From positions 1-64,000 of the forward strand of contig NZ_JAHMHW010000026.1 of NCBI RefSeq assembly GCF_020169515.1: a stretch of 64,000 nucleotides of DNA. Direction: 5' to 3'. The notes beneath the pieces were generated by a model that worked only from the letters and a program-made list of their open reading frames with translations, was not told where the DNA came from and searched no databases. The DNA comes from Paenibacillus vietnamensis. Lineage in GTDB: Bacteria > Bacillota > Bacilli > Paenibacillales > Paenibacillaceae. The translations under genes were made by a program, and so were the position numbers. This document shows positions 41,243 through 50,570 of the stretch, piece by piece; position 1 is the stretch's first letter; each line of letters begins with the position of its first letter.

Positions 41243-42574
41243 TCAAAAAACCCAATATACCCATACTGACAACAGGGCCAGCGTGAAAATAACGGTGACC
41301 GGGATGACAAGCGCCGTTACCTTCAAGTAATCTCCCCAGGTCATGTAGACTCCGCCTTTACGGATCATGTGCATCCACATCAGGGTGGCGAGCGTTCCGA
41401 TCGGAAGCAGCAGGGAGCCGATATCGCTGCCGATGACGCTGGCGAGGTACGCGATTTTTAACGTTAACGGATCCAGCTCCATGCCGGTTAACGTAAGGGT
41501 GCCGATCATCAGCGCGGGGTGATTGTTGAACAGATTGGAAAGGACGCTTACCAGTATTCCCATACCTACGCTTGCGTTCAGCAGATTGCCGGAAACAATC
41601 GGCTGGAACATCTGGATCAGCCATTCCGTTAATCCGATATTGTTCAAGCCGTAGATGATGACGTACATGCTGAAGGCGAACAGTAAAATATACCAGGGCG
41701 TTTTCTTCAGCATGTCGGCAGGGGATATTTTCAAATAAATCCATCGCCATGCGAGCAAGGCGGCCGAGCCGATGACAGCCATCAAGGGAACCGGGAAATG
41801 AATGTAGGAGGCGATGAATAAGCTGATCCTGACGGCAAAGACGAACAACAGAATGTTGCGCATGAATTTGGCGCGGTTAGGGCCATGGGCGTGATCTTTG
41901 AGCGGATGGCTGCCCGGCATAAGCTTCCAGCCGGCGATCGGCGGCAGCTTCCGCGGAAGCGTGCGGTAGAAGGTTGCGAACAGTAGAAGCGCCAGCAGGA
42001 CAAGCCCGAGCATGGCCGGGACGAACATCATGGCGGTATGCAGGTAGAGGTCCATATGGACAATTTTGAGTGCGATCAAATTGACGATGTTGCTGACTCC
42101 GATCGGGGCGCTGGATGCCGTTGCGATGAGCGCGCCGGAGAGGAGGTACGGGATTTTTTGAGCGGTTTTGAGCCCCATATGCCGCAGCAGAAGCAGCAGA
42201 ATCGGTGTTGTAATCAGGATGCTGCCATCGTTATTGACGAACAGCGTCATGAGGAAGCAGAATAAATTCGTCAGCCAAAAGAGGCGGATACCCGAGCCCT
42301 TCGCCTTTGCAAGAAGCAGCTCCGCGGCCCAGTAGAAGAAGCCGAAGCTTTCCAGCACGATCGCCATGACGATCGTGGCGATAATCGTAATTGCGGCGCC
42401 GCTTACCGTTTCGGTAATTTGGCCCAAATCCGCAAGGGTTACGCTGCCGCTCAGCAATACGAATGCCGCGCCGACCGTGGCCGGTATCGCTTCATTGATG
42501 TGCGGCCTCCAATAAATAAAACCAAGGGTGAACAGAAATGAACAGACGGTGATCAAAACCATGAAATCGTGCAT
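41243..42574 (-). CDS. ArsB/NhaD-family anion or ion permease
   Basis: 443 residues with about 11-12 spans. The family patterns include FGFFYWAAELLLAKAKGSG, NLFCFLMTLFVNNDGSILIT, SSAPIGVSNIVNLIAL and LSNLFNNHPALMIGTLTL, as in ArsB and the NhaD/citrate superfamily. No arsR or arsC is nearby, so arsenite transport is only one option; Na+/H+ exchange or an organic anion are others. It is a single gene reading toward the NUDIX gene. Confidence 0.85.
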   Translation of the reverse strand: MHDFMVLITVCSFLFTLGFIYWRPHINEAIPATVGAAFVLLSGSVTLADLGQITETVSGAAITIIATIVMAIVLESFGFFYWAAELLLAKAKGSGIRLFWLTNLFCFLMTLFVNNDGSILITTPILLLLLRHMGLKTAQKIPYLLSGALIATASSAPIGVSNIVNLIALKIVHMDLYLHTAMMFVPAMLGLVLLALLLFATFYRTLPRKLPPIAGWKLMPGSHPLKDHAHGPNRAKFMRNILLFVFAVRISLFIASYIHFPVPLMAVIGSAALLAWRWIYLKISPADMLKKTPWYILLFAFSMYVIIYGLNNIGLTEWLIQMFQPIVSGNLLNASVGMGILVSVLSNLFNNHPALMIGTLTLTGMELDPLTLKIAYLASVIGSDIGSLLLPIGTLATLMWMHMIRKGGVYMTWGDYLKVTALVIPVTVIFTLALLSVWVYWVF

Positions 42575-42868
42575 GCCGAATACCTCTCTTCTTGGTTAAA
42601 GCTCTTTCTCTCCTTTGTCGTAAAATCATGTCTGGCGGACTGCGGCATCTCCCCCTTCTAGCAATCTATCATTCAGCTTTTTTATATAATGTATGTATAC
42701 GTGCAAGACATATCCTTCGTACTGGTCAATATCCCTATCTCTATTAAAATCTGCTAGTGTCAGTTCGGGACGGATGTCCGGCAATGATAGTTAGGAGGAA
42801 AGGGGATCAGCCTATGTACACGCCTAAAAAAAGACGCCGGAATGGCGCCTTTTCGATGGTAGGGGCGG

Positions 42869-43180
42869 ATGATTTTCCTGCCGTTGGAAACCCTACAGGT
42901 GGAAGACAAAATACGGAAGCTGGAGCTGAATCCGATGAAATTACCTTTCGTTTTTTTGATAATTCTCGTGAGCTGCCTTGCCTTTCTGGTTACGGTAGAC
43001 ATGCTTTCCGGGATGTCGTTTCGCGAGGCCGTCAACATACTGGCACAGTCGTTTACCGTCGTAACGGTCGAGGAGAAGATTATCGTCGCCGTTGCGGTCA
43101 TCATTCCCTTCTACCTGCCGCTTATCGGCTATTTCAAGAAAAAAAGAAAGCAAAAGCAAATCGAGGCCGGAAAAAAATGA
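42869..43180 (+). CDS. Small membrane protein; start probably disrupted by a frameshift
   Basis: A 103-residue reading with two spans (MKLPFVFLIILVSCLAFLVT and IIVAVAVIIPFYLPLIGYF) and a basic tail. ATG 42869 lacks a good ribosome site, and ATG 42935 has only GGAG. A strong AGGAGG/AAGGGG serves ATG 42814 in another frame. Removing one G from the run at 42861-42864 would join MYTPKKRRRNGAFSMVG to RMIFLPLETLQVEDKIRKLE in one smooth 121-residue protein. I think that is the intended product. Function unknown; it is convergent with the germination operon. Confidence 0.6.
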   Translation: MIFLPLETLQVEDKIRKLELNPMKLPFVFLIILVSCLAFLVTVDMLSGMSFREAVNILAQSFTVVTVEEKIIVAVAVIIPFYLPLIGYFKKKRKQKQIEAGKK

Positions 43181-43208
43181 GCGGCTCAGCGCTCACTCTT
43201 TTTCCGGC
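43166..43208. terminator. Bidirectional terminator spanning two gene ends
   Basis: GCCGG-A7-TGAGCG pairs with CGCTCA-x3-T5-CCGGC, forming one long hairpin. It contains the stop codons of both convergent genes (the small membrane protein and the germination C subunit), so terminator and coding ends overlap. Confidence 0.8.
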
Positions 43209-44413
43209 TTTATATACGATTTGATCCGGAGGCCTGTCCGCCTGATGTAAGCTTCCACGTTAATCTCTACTTCGGTTTCCGCGAAAACGTCAGGCCAGCT
43301 CTTCTCAAGCTGCTTCCATGCTTTCGGCTGGGTACGCTCCATCTCGGTCGAGAAGCCGAATATATCGCTTTTCTTCGATTGTGCGGCCTTGATGGCCGTC
43401 TCCACTTCCTTCTTCGTTGCTTCCGCCAGCTGATTCTGGAGCTTAACGATCAACTCGCGGTTGCTCGGATCCAGAGGACAATTCGTCTCGGTTAAGTTTC
43501 CTTCTTCCTTAATATGCATGGTTAAGACCGGCTTGCCATTTCGCATATGCACCCTCGTTCTGGTCGAAGAACGGATGACTTCAATCGCAATCGCCTGTTT
43601 CTCGTTTCCGCAATCCAGATTTACGGTCGTGCTTTTCATTTTGTTCATCGCCCAGACGGCGCCCCGGGCGGCTTTGCCGTCGAGCCAAGCCGCAAGCTTG
43701 CCTTGCGCGAAGATGGCAATGCCCTTCGTCTCGATGTTCGTTTGCGGCGGAGTTTCTTCCAGATTCGCTTTCTTTCTTCCGGCGATCGGATTTCCGACTG
43801 CTTTTGCGCCGCTGATCGCCGGTTCGCCCGAACCGCTCACTTTCTTGATGATGTCGGTCACGTCTGTATCCACGTTTTGGGCCCAAACCTCGGACGTCAC
43901 CTCAAGCTTGTCTTTGATCGACGTCGCCGTCGTTGTCTGCATAGGAGTCAAGATGTTCAGCAGGTCCTCCGCTTTCATTCCTCTCGCGATGACGACCGAA
44001 GAGGTGAGACGAAGCTCGCGGGATCTTTCGAACAGATCGAACAGCCCGTTGATTCCTTCTCTTGCGAGCGGTTCACCAATGACGAACATCTGGGAATGGG
44101 CAAAGAAAAGCCTCCGCGGCGCTTTCTGCGATGTTTTTCGAAACGCGCTGAACAGCGTATGGTCAACGGAAGAGTAGACGATGTTTGGGATCGCGTTTTG
44201 TCCCCCGCCGCTCGATTTGTTTGCCGCAACCGTGCTGGGATTGACGATTTGCATGGATACCCGGTATTTGCCGGAATCTCCATCCTTGTCGACGCCTATT
44301 CCGACGACGATGGCCATATCGCTAAGCTCGTTGCTGTTCCAGCAGCCGGTTAGAACAACAATGCTCAATAGCAGCAGCATTGCAGCCGCGATGGGCTTAC
44401 GGCAGGCGTTCAT
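43193..44413 (-). CDS. gerAC: Spore germination protein, GerC-type lipoprotein
   Basis: 406 residues. A lipoprotein signal ends in IVVLTGCW; the mature start CWNSNELSDMAIVVGIGVDK is typical of Ger(x)C proteins, as is SREQ/ARGMKAEDLLNI. It is the outer-surface C subunit of a GerA-type nutrient receptor in the spore inner membrane. Last gene of the operon; its start overlaps the A-subunit gene by 4 bases. Confidence 0.93.
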   Translation of the reverse strand: MNACRKPIAAAMLLLLSIVVLTGCWNSNELSDMAIVVGIGVDKDGDSGKYRVSMQIVNPSTVAANKSSGGGQNAIPNIVYSSVDHTLFSAFRKTSQKAPRRLFFAHSQMFVIGEPLAREGINGLFDLFERSRELRLTSSVVIARGMKAEDLLNILTPMQTTTATSIKDKLEVTSEVWAQNVDTDVTDIIKKVSGSGEPAISGAKAVGNPIAGRKKANLEETPPQTNIETKGIAIFAQGKLAAWLDGKAARGAVWAMNKMKSTTVNLDCGNEKQAIAIEVIRSSTRTRVHMRNGKPVLTMHIKEEGNLTETNCPLDPSNRELIVKLQNQLAEATKKEVETAIKAAQSKKSDIFGFSTEMERTQPKAWKQLEKSWPDVFAETEVEINVEAYIRRTGLRIKSYIKPEKE

Positions 44414-46032
44414 GAGGAACCACTTTCATTCAAAAGATTAGAAGGCGCTGATGCGGGTTGGGCCTGGTCATTTCCGCCTGCCCCGCTGCCGCCGCTATCC
44501 GGAGCCGGCTGCGGCTTTGTCTTCTCTTTTGTTAATGGAATCCCAAACAAGGTTTTTCTCTCGGCCTCCGGCACGCTCGGCGTCTTGATGGTCATGTATG
44601 GAACGCCGAATGAGGAGAGGCTGCACATGTGGCTGATCAGGATGATACTGAAGATAGCAATCCCGTAAAAGCCGAACAGCGCGGCGGCAACCATCAGGAA
44701 AAACCGGATGAGACGAATCGAAAGCGCCATATTGTATGACGGGTTCGCGAAGCTGGAAATTCCTGTGATCGCCACGACAATGACCATGGCGGACGAGATA
44801 ATGCCGGCTTCAACCGCAGCCTGCCCGAGCACGAGCGCTCCGACGATGGAAACGGCTTGCCCGATGGCACGCGGCATCCGGATACCGGCTTCGCGCAGAA
44901 TTTCGAAAGTGAACTCCATAATTAACGCCTCGATAAATGCCGGAAAAGGAACGCTTTCCCGCTGTGAGGCCAAGCTAAGCAGAAGCGGCGTCGGGATCAT
45001 CTCCTGGTGAAACGTAATGGCGGCAATGTAGATGGAAGGTGCAAACAGCGAGATGATCAGGGCGGCGTAACGCACGATGATGATTGCCGCCACCGCCTCG
45101 GGACGCGTGTAATAATCCTCTGTCGATAGGAAATTCATAAGAAACGTAGTAGGCGCAATTAAATTAAAGGGCGTTCCGTCAACGAAAATAGCGATGCGTC
45201 CATCCAAAAGATGATTGGCAACCGTGTCCGGGCGCTCCGTATTGATCAGCGTGGAGAAAGGGCTTTTCTTCTGATCCTGGATGAGCTCCTCAAGAAGCTC
45301 GGAGCCCGTCAGCGCCTCGATCTGAATACCGGACAGCCGTTCCCGGAGCAGCTGAACGACGTGATCCTCCGCTTTGCCCTGGATGTACATGACGGCTACA
45401 TTCGTTTTTGTCGTTTGACCGATTTTGAACGGCTCCAGCCTTACGCTGGAACTTTTAATTCTGCGCCGCACAAGCGATACGTTTGTTCCGATCGATTCCG
45501 TAAAGCCGTCCTTCGGACCGCGAATGACGACTTGTGTAGACGGCTCCGTAATCGTCCGCTGCTCACCGCCTTTCGTATTGCCGCTTATTGCTTCCGGCGA
45601 GCCGTCGAGGAAGATGACCGTATCGCCGGACAGCACGGACAATATGATGCAGTCCCAGTCCTTTAGCAAATGGACTTCGCCGATGGTGAGGGCGTTGGCT
45701 TTCAGGTAAGCCAGGATGTCAGGCTTTTCATCGGGATTCATGGCTTCGCCGGCTTCAATCATAAGCGATTTCAGAATATACTCGTTGACCATATCTTTAT
45801 CGGTTATTCCGTCCATGTAGACGGCTCCCGCCGGGATACGGTTCCCGCCGATTTCGAACGTTCTCACGATCATGTCGGGACTGTCCCCGAGCTCTTGCCG
45901 GAGGTACGCGAGATTATCGGCTAGACCGGCGGATATCGGAGGTTTGCCGCCGTTATCCGAAGCCGCATTTGCCGCGTCTGTATGAGACTGGTAAGAAGGT
46001 TTTCGATTTCGCTGTGCTTTACGGTAAAACAT
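44410..46032 (-). CDS. gerAA: Spore germination protein, GerA-type A subunit
   Basis: 540 residues from ATG 46032; GAGGTG lies 6 bases before it (ATG 46035 is one codon earlier, and longer readings lack a ribosome site). The N-terminal soluble domain holds DCIILSVLSGDTVIFLDGS and TKTNVAVMYIQGKAED. Five or so membrane spans follow, with the conserved PFPAFIEALIMEFTFEILREAG and GQAVSIVGALVLGQAAVEAG. It is the nutrient-sensing A subunit of the receptor. The C-terminal tail is Pro/Ala/Gly-rich. Confidence 0.95.
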   Translation of the reverse strand: MFYRKAQRNRKPSYQSHTDAANAASDNGGKPPISAGLADNLAYLRQELGDSPDMIVRTFEIGGNRIPAGAVYMDGITDKDMVNEYILKSLMIEAGEAMNPDEKPDILAYLKANALTIGEVHLLKDWDCIILSVLSGDTVIFLDGSPEAISGNTKGGEQRTITEPSTQVVIRGPKDGFTESIGTNVSLVRRRIKSSSVRLEPFKIGQTTKTNVAVMYIQGKAEDHVVQLLRERLSGIQIEALTGSELLEELIQDQKKSPFSTLINTERPDTVANHLLDGRIAIFVDGTPFNLIAPTTFLMNFLSTEDYYTRPEAVAAIIIVRYAALIISLFAPSIYIAAITFHQEMIPTPLLLSLASQRESVPFPAFIEALIMEFTFEILREAGIRMPRAIGQAVSIVGALVLGQAAVEAGIISSAMVIVVAITGISSFANPSYNMALSIRLIRFFLMVAAALFGFYGIAIFSIILISHMCSLSSFGVPYMTIKTPSVPEAERKTLFGIPLTKEKTKPQPAPDSGGSGAGGNDQAQPASAPSNLLNESGSS

Positions 46033-46067
46033 CATTTTCACCTCGCGACGATGTAATGGCGGCAGGC

Positions 46068-47168
46068 TCAGGTTGAGTGGCCGAAACGTTTTCTGAACAG
46101 GTGAACGATAAAGAGCAGTACCGGTATGATCAAGCAAAAGACGGGAAGTACGACGTAAAGCACCGTGAACCCCTCGGCGTTGTGCTCGGGGACGCTCCAG
46201 GCAAGTATGATGGAAACCAGGAAAATAATGATTCCGACCGGATAAGCGATCAAGCTATGCTCCTTAAAGCGAAACAAGTCATTGGCGACCGAAGCGGCGG
46301 CAAAGGCGTAGACCGTCATTTTGAAAAAAACGCCGATAATGAGTGCGAGGATAACAAACGAATCCAGACGCTGCATAAATTCGGCGACATCCACGATGGT
46401 GATAACCGTAAACAGCGGAAAGGTTGCCCGGGAATAGACATCGCCTCCGACGACTGCAACCTCCATCGCATGCGTGAGGCTGAGCATGAGGGAGCTCGCC
46501 AAAATAGCCAAAAGACCGGTTTTTTTCGAAAGCTGCTTTTGCTTCAAGTAAGGCAGCACGGTCGTAAAGCAGACCAGTTCGCCGAAAGGGAACATAAAAA
46601 TGTTCGGATAAGCGTTTTTTAAAGTCGTCATCCATCCCTTGCCCATGACCGGCAGCAAATTTCTTAAATCGAGTGTTCCGGAAGCCAGAATAGCTGCGTG
46701 ACTGAGGATTCCTATCGAAACGATGATCAGGAAATAAATTTCGCCTAAACGGAAAAACGCGTTTATTCCTTTGCAGAGAACGTATATGACTGCGGTGATC
46801 ATGATTGCCTGGACGACCGCAATAGGGGTCTGATCATAGGAGGCTGAGATGAGAAGATCCCCTGCTTCCCGTAAATTGCGCGCCGATATGTAAATGAAAA
46901 ACAGAATATAAAGAAAGCTGACCGGCCAGCCCAAGTATACGCCTATAATTTTTTGCGTATATCCGCTCAGAATCATGGAAGGAAACTGTTTCTCGAAATA
47001 GGTGAACAGAACGTACAGGATCATGGCTCCCGGCATCGCCAGCAGTATGGACAGCCACGCGTTCGCACCTGAACCCAGGCCGATCGGAAGCACAAGGGCG
47101 GTGCCGAACTCGAACAAAATCATCATCGAGAACAGCTGAGTCGGACTGATCGCCTGCTTTTTGGTCAT
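46068..47168 (-). CDS. gerAB: Spore germination permease, GerB-type (second copy)
   Basis: 366 residues from ATG 47168 (MTKKQAISPTQLFSMMILFE). Ten-span APC-type permease with GSGANAWLSILLAMPGAMIL, the typical GerB pattern, and FMFPFGELVCFTTVLPYLK. It is the nutrient-binding B subunit. It is plainly a paralogue of the gene just upstream; the same motifs occur in the same places. Gaps of 80 bases to that copy and 35 to the A-subunit gene. Confidence 0.93.
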   Translation of the reverse strand: MTKKQAISPTQLFSMMILFEFGTALVLPIGLGSGANAWLSILLAMPGAMILYVLFTYFEKQFPSMILSGYTQKIIGVYLGWPVSFLYILFFIYISARNLREAGDLLISASYDQTPIAVVQAIMITAVIYVLCKGINAFFRLGEIYFLIIVSIGILSHAAILASGTLDLRNLLPVMGKGWMTTLKNAYPNIFMFPFGELVCFTTVLPYLKQKQLSKKTGLLAILASSLMLSLTHAMEVAVVGGDVYSRATFPLFTVITIVDVAEFMQRLDSFVILALIIGVFFKMTVYAFAAASVANDLFRFKEHSLIAYPVGIIIFLVSIILAWSVPEHNAEGFTVLYVVLPVFCLIIPVLLFIVHLFRKRFGHST

Positions 47169-47248
47169 TTGGCCATATCCGCCTTTCTCTGCTGCAGGGA
47201 GCAGGGGATTCAAGACACGTCGTTATTTGTTTCCAGAAAGGGGCGTTT

Positions 47249-48346
47249 TTATGAATGAGTGGAACGTTTCTTGAGCAGGTGTACGAGGAGCAGCAGGATC
47301 GGGACCGCAACAGTAAAAAACGGACTGCCGGTAATCAGATGTACTCTTCCTTCGCTGTTATGCTCGGGGAAGCTCCACGCGGAAAGCACCGATATCAAAA
47401 AAATAACGATGCCGATAGGAAAGGCCAGTTGGCGGCGATCTTCAATGCGGAATAAGTCCGCGGCCATCGCGGTAACGGCATAGGCGTAAACCGTCATTTT
47501 AAAAAAGACGCCGATGATGAGCGTAAGAATGACAAACGGATCGAGCCGCTGCATAAATTCCGCCACTTCCACGATCGTAATCGATGTAAATAGCGGAAAG
47601 GTCGCTCGGGAGTATATATCCTTGCCGATAATCGCAATTTCGATCGCATGAGACAGGCTGAGCATAAGAGAACTGGCCAAAATGGCGAGCAAACCTGTTT
47701 TTCTGATCAGCTTCTGCTGCTTCATGTGAGGAAATATCGTCGCAAAGCAGATCAGCTCGGAGAAGGGGAACATCAGGATGTTCGGATACGCATCTCTTAA
47801 TGTTGGGATGAAGCCCTCACCCATCAAGGGGAGCAGGTTTCTAAGCTCGAGGGCACCGGAGAACAGAACGGCGGCCTGGCTTAGTATGCCTAACGAAATG
47901 ATGATCAGGATATAGATTTCTCCGAGACGGAAGAGCACGTTAACCCCTTTGTAAATGACATAGATAACCGCTATTATCATGACCGCATGGACGGTCGCCA
48001 GGGGAGTCTCGTCATAGGAAGCCGATATGAGCAGATCCCCGGCCTCCCGCAAATTGCGCGACGAAATGTAGATGAAATAAACGATATAAAGGAAGCTGAC
48101 GGGCCAGCCGAAATACGGACCTAAAATTTTCCGGATATACCCGCTGAGCGTGAGTGCCGGAAATTGCCGGTTAAAGTAAGTGTAGAGAACATACAAGATC
48201 ATACCGCCGGGCATCGCCAGCAATATCGAGAGCCAGACGTTCGAGCCGGCGGCCTGGCCGATCGGAAGCACTAATGCCGTGCCGAATTCGAACAGGATGA
48301 TCATCGCAAACAGCTGGGTCGGACTGACCGACGACGATTTGGACAT
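47249..48346 (-). CDS. gerAB: Spore germination permease, GerB-type (first copy)
   Basis: 365 residues starting MSKSSSVSPTQLFAMIILFE, with GQAAGSNVWLSILLAMPGGM, SASYDETPLATVHAV and LMFPFSELICFATIFPHMK. It matches the following gene along its whole length, so the pair is a tandem duplication. As first gene of the operon it gives the order B-B-A-C. Differences fall in loops and spans that shape the ligand pocket, so two B subunits could give two nutrient specificities. The upstream spacer contains no clear sigma-G promoter that I can assert. Confidence 0.93.
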   Translation of the reverse strand: MSKSSSVSPTQLFAMIILFEFGTALVLPIGQAAGSNVWLSILLAMPGGMILYVLYTYFNRQFPALTLSGYIRKILGPYFGWPVSFLYIVYFIYISSRNLREAGDLLISASYDETPLATVHAVMIIAVIYVIYKGVNVLFRLGEIYILIIISLGILSQAAVLFSGALELRNLLPLMGEGFIPTLRDAYPNILMFPFSELICFATIFPHMKQQKLIRKTGLLAILASSLMLSLSHAIEIAIIGKDIYSRATFPLFTSITIVEVAEFMQRLDPFVILTLIIGVFFKMTVYAYAVTAMAADLFRIEDRRQLAFPIGIVIFLISVLSAWSFPEHNSEGRVHLITGSPFFTVAVPILLLLVHLLKKRSTHS

Positions 48347-48452
48347 CTGTTCCTAACCCCTTTCTCCGCCGCATGAACGCGGTGCGTTTGCCGCACGACG
48401 TTAATTGTTTCCAGATAGAGGGGATTTTATGAACGTAGTCGCAGATTGCCGT

Positions 48453-49373
48453 TTATCTGTCGTCCCGGGTCTGATTAAAGTACTCAGTCGGGGACATTCC
48501 CGTATGCTTTTTGAACAGCTTGCTGAAGTGGTACGGGTCGTTTAATCCCGTTAAATAACCGATTTCGCCCATGCCAAGCGAAGTCGTCCCGATCAGCTCC
48601 TTGGCCTGGCCGATGCGGACCGCGTTCATATACCGGCTGATCGGCTGTCCGGTTACCTTTTTGAATTCGCGGTTGAGATAGTCGTAGCTGCATTCGAATA
48701 GACGCTCGATGTCGGCGCCGGTTATTTTGTGCTGGTAGTTTTGGTGGATGTGGTCGAGGAGGGCGTTGACTTTGACGATCGCCTTAGAACGGAACCGTTC
48801 GCCGCGCTGCAGCTCATCCATAAAGGTGTCGCGCGACAGCCCGATGAGCACCTCCGTGAATTTTAACGCCGTTAAGCTTCGGTTGAAATGTCTGCGCTTG
48901 TACTGCTGGAGCATTTCGTTCATGTCGTGCAGCATTTTCCGGTATCGGCCTTGCTCGGTTACGGCGCATGCCTTGGGGATGCAGCAGCTGTACAGATGCA
49001 GACCTTCGTGCGGCGGGAGGGGTTTATTCTCGTGGTAGGGAGACTGGTCATGCACGGTCATGTAATACTGCGCGAGCGCCAGTGTGTCTTCTCCTTTCAT
49101 CGAAACGACGTCCGGATGCTCAAAATGGATATAGTAGTAGTCGCAGGCGTGCTTTTCGGTGCCCTCGTGGGTCATGTTAGGCTCGAGGATCAGCCAGTCC
49201 CCTTTTTTCAGCACATAGCGGCGGTCCTCCTCCTTCAAATGCAGCTCTCCGCTGCGGACAAAATAAAGTACGTATTCATTCAGGTTGCGCTTAAAGTGGA
49301 GCCACGGATTTTTATAGGAAACGAATCCCATAAGCAGCATTCGCGGCATGGTTTCGATGTTAACGGCCAGCAT
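48453..49373 (-). CDS. AraC-family regulator
   Basis: 306 residues from ATG 49373, behind AAGGAGGCG; the longer reading from 49439 is rejected. N-terminal cupin-like sensing domain (VRSGELHLKEEDRRYVLKKG, LILEPNMTHEG) and C-terminal double helix-turn-helix (HKITGADIERLFECSYDYLN, MGEIGYLTGLNDPYHFSKLF, KKHTGMSPTEYF). It is divergent from a Gfo/Idh-ThuA pair and should activate it in response to a sugar. Confidence 0.92.
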   Translation of the reverse strand: MLAVNIETMPRMLLMGFVSYKNPWLHFKRNLNEYVLYFVRSGELHLKEEDRRYVLKKGDWLILEPNMTHEGTEKHACDYYYIHFEHPDVVSMKGEDTLALAQYYMTVHDQSPYHENKPLPPHEGLHLYSCCIPKACAVTEQGRYRKMLHDMNEMLQQYKRRHFNRSLTALKFTEVLIGLSRDTFMDELQRGERFRSKAIVKVNALLDHIHQNYQHKITGADIERLFECSYDYLNREFKKVTGQPISRYMNAVRIGQAKELIGTTSLGMGEIGYLTGLNDPYHFSKLFKKHTGMSPTEYFNQTRDDR

Positions 49374-49408
49374 AGGGCGCCTCCTTTTCTTTTTTGGCAG
49401 AAAAGTCG

Positions 49409-49422
49409 CTTTTGTACAAAAG
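49409..49422. promoter_or_regulatory. Perfect palindrome in the AraC/Gfo-Idh spacer
   Basis: CTTTTGTACAAAAG is a 14-bp perfect palindrome in the 135-base divergent spacer. A second weaker inverted repeat, TTGGT-TTAT-ACCAA, lies at 49467-49480 next to the Gfo/Idh ribosome site. AraC proteins usually prefer direct repeats, so another regulator may be involved. Confidence 0.4.
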
Positions 49423-49508
49423 TGGTCTTGTTCCGACATTTTCGTTCATTCTACCACAATCTATACTTGGTTTATACCAAATCCATCGTTAAAGGAAGGG
49501 ATAAACCG

Positions 49509-50570
49509 ATGAAAAAGCTGAAAATCGGCGTTATTGGCCTGGGCGGCATTGCGAATTTTCATATGAAGGGGATTCTTGACAGCGAAGACGCAGAGCTTTG
49601 GTCGATTTGCGATTGCAATGAGAAGGCGCTTTTGGACAAAGGGGAAGAGCTGAATATTCCGCCTTCCCGCCGTTACACGGACTATATGGACATGCTGAAA
49701 GATGAAAAGCTGGATGCCGTAACGATCGGAACGCCGAACATCAGCCATTTTACGGTGGCCTACGATGCCATTCAGCATCAAAAGCCGTTTGCGCTGGAGA
49801 AGCCGGTCGCGATGAGCGCAGGCGAGGCAGCCATTCTGAAGCAGGCTTTGGACGCTAAACCGCTGCCGCATATGGTGTGCTTCAGCTACCGGTACAAAGC
49901 GGCAGTCCGCTATGCCAAGCAGCTGATTGAAGAAGGCACGCTCGGCCAAATTCACCACGTGTACAGCCAATATTTGCAGAGCTGGGGCATCCGGGAGGAT
50001 ATCCCTTTAGTTTGGCGCTTCCGCAAGGAGCTGTCGGGCTCGGGCGCGCTCGGGGATTTGGGCTCGCATATTCTCGACTTGTATCGATTGCTGGTCGGAG
50101 AAACCTCGCGGGTACTGGCGGACGCGGGCACGATTGTGAAGGAGCGGGCGCTGCCGGGCGGCGAAGGCACGGGCGAGGTGGACGTGGACGATTTTTGCCA
50201 TGTGCTCTCCCGGTTCGAAAGCGGCGCCTCCTCGTGTATGAGCATCTCCCGGTTCGCCTACGGGCGCGGCAATTACCAGCAGCTTGAAATTTACGGCACG
50301 AAAGGCGCGCTGATCTATAATCTGGAGGAAGAAGATACGCTGCAAATCAAGCTGGAGGGGGACAATGAATTCCGTAAGCTTGACATTCCCGCCACTTATT
50401 CAGCGGATCAAATGCAGTCGTTCTTTAATCTGCTGAACGGCATGGGCGACGGACTGGATGCGACAATGGAGGACGGCTATATCAATCAGCTGGCGCTGGA
50501 TGGGATCGTCCGCTCGTTTACGGAAGAGAAATGGATCAAGCTTGAAGAGGGGGCGGCCGTGCATGGCTAA
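49509..50570 (+). CDS. Gfo/Idh/MocA-family oxidoreductase
   Basis: 353 residues from ATG 49509 behind AAAGGAAGGG; the same frame is open far upstream across the AraC gene, but without a start signal. Rossmann motif KIGVIGLGGIANFHMKG, EKP motif ALEKPVAMSAGEA, and GSGALGDLGSHILDLYRLL in the C-terminal domain. It oxidises or reduces a sugar with NAD(P). It overlaps the ThuA-like gene by 8 bases. Confidence 0.93.
   Translation: MKKLKIGVIGLGGIANFHMKGILDSEDAELWSICDCNEKALLDKGEELNIPPSRRYTDYMDMLKDEKLDAVTIGTPNISHFTVAYDAIQHQKPFALEKPVAMSAGEAAILKQALDAKPLPHMVCFSYRYKAAVRYAKQLIEEGTLGQIHHVYSQYLQSWGIREDIPLVWRFRKELSGSGALGDLGSHILDLYRLLVGETSRVLADAGTIVKERALPGGEGTGEVDVDDFCHVLSRFESGASSCMSISRFAYGRGNYQQLEIYGTKGALIYNLEEEDTLQIKLEGDNEFRKLDIPATYSADQMQSFFNLLNGMGDGLDATMEDGYINQLALDGIVRSFTEEKWIKLEEGAAVHG

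Noticed and set aside
41243..42574. Arsenite efflux pump assignment
   Set aside because: The fold fits ArsB but no arsR, arsC or arsenic operator is near, so only the broad family is named.
48888..49508. N-terminal extension of the Gfo/Idh gene
   Set aside because: The frame stays open upstream only because it is antisense to the AraC gene. ATG 49509 has a good ribosome site and starts the Rossmann fold at the right place.
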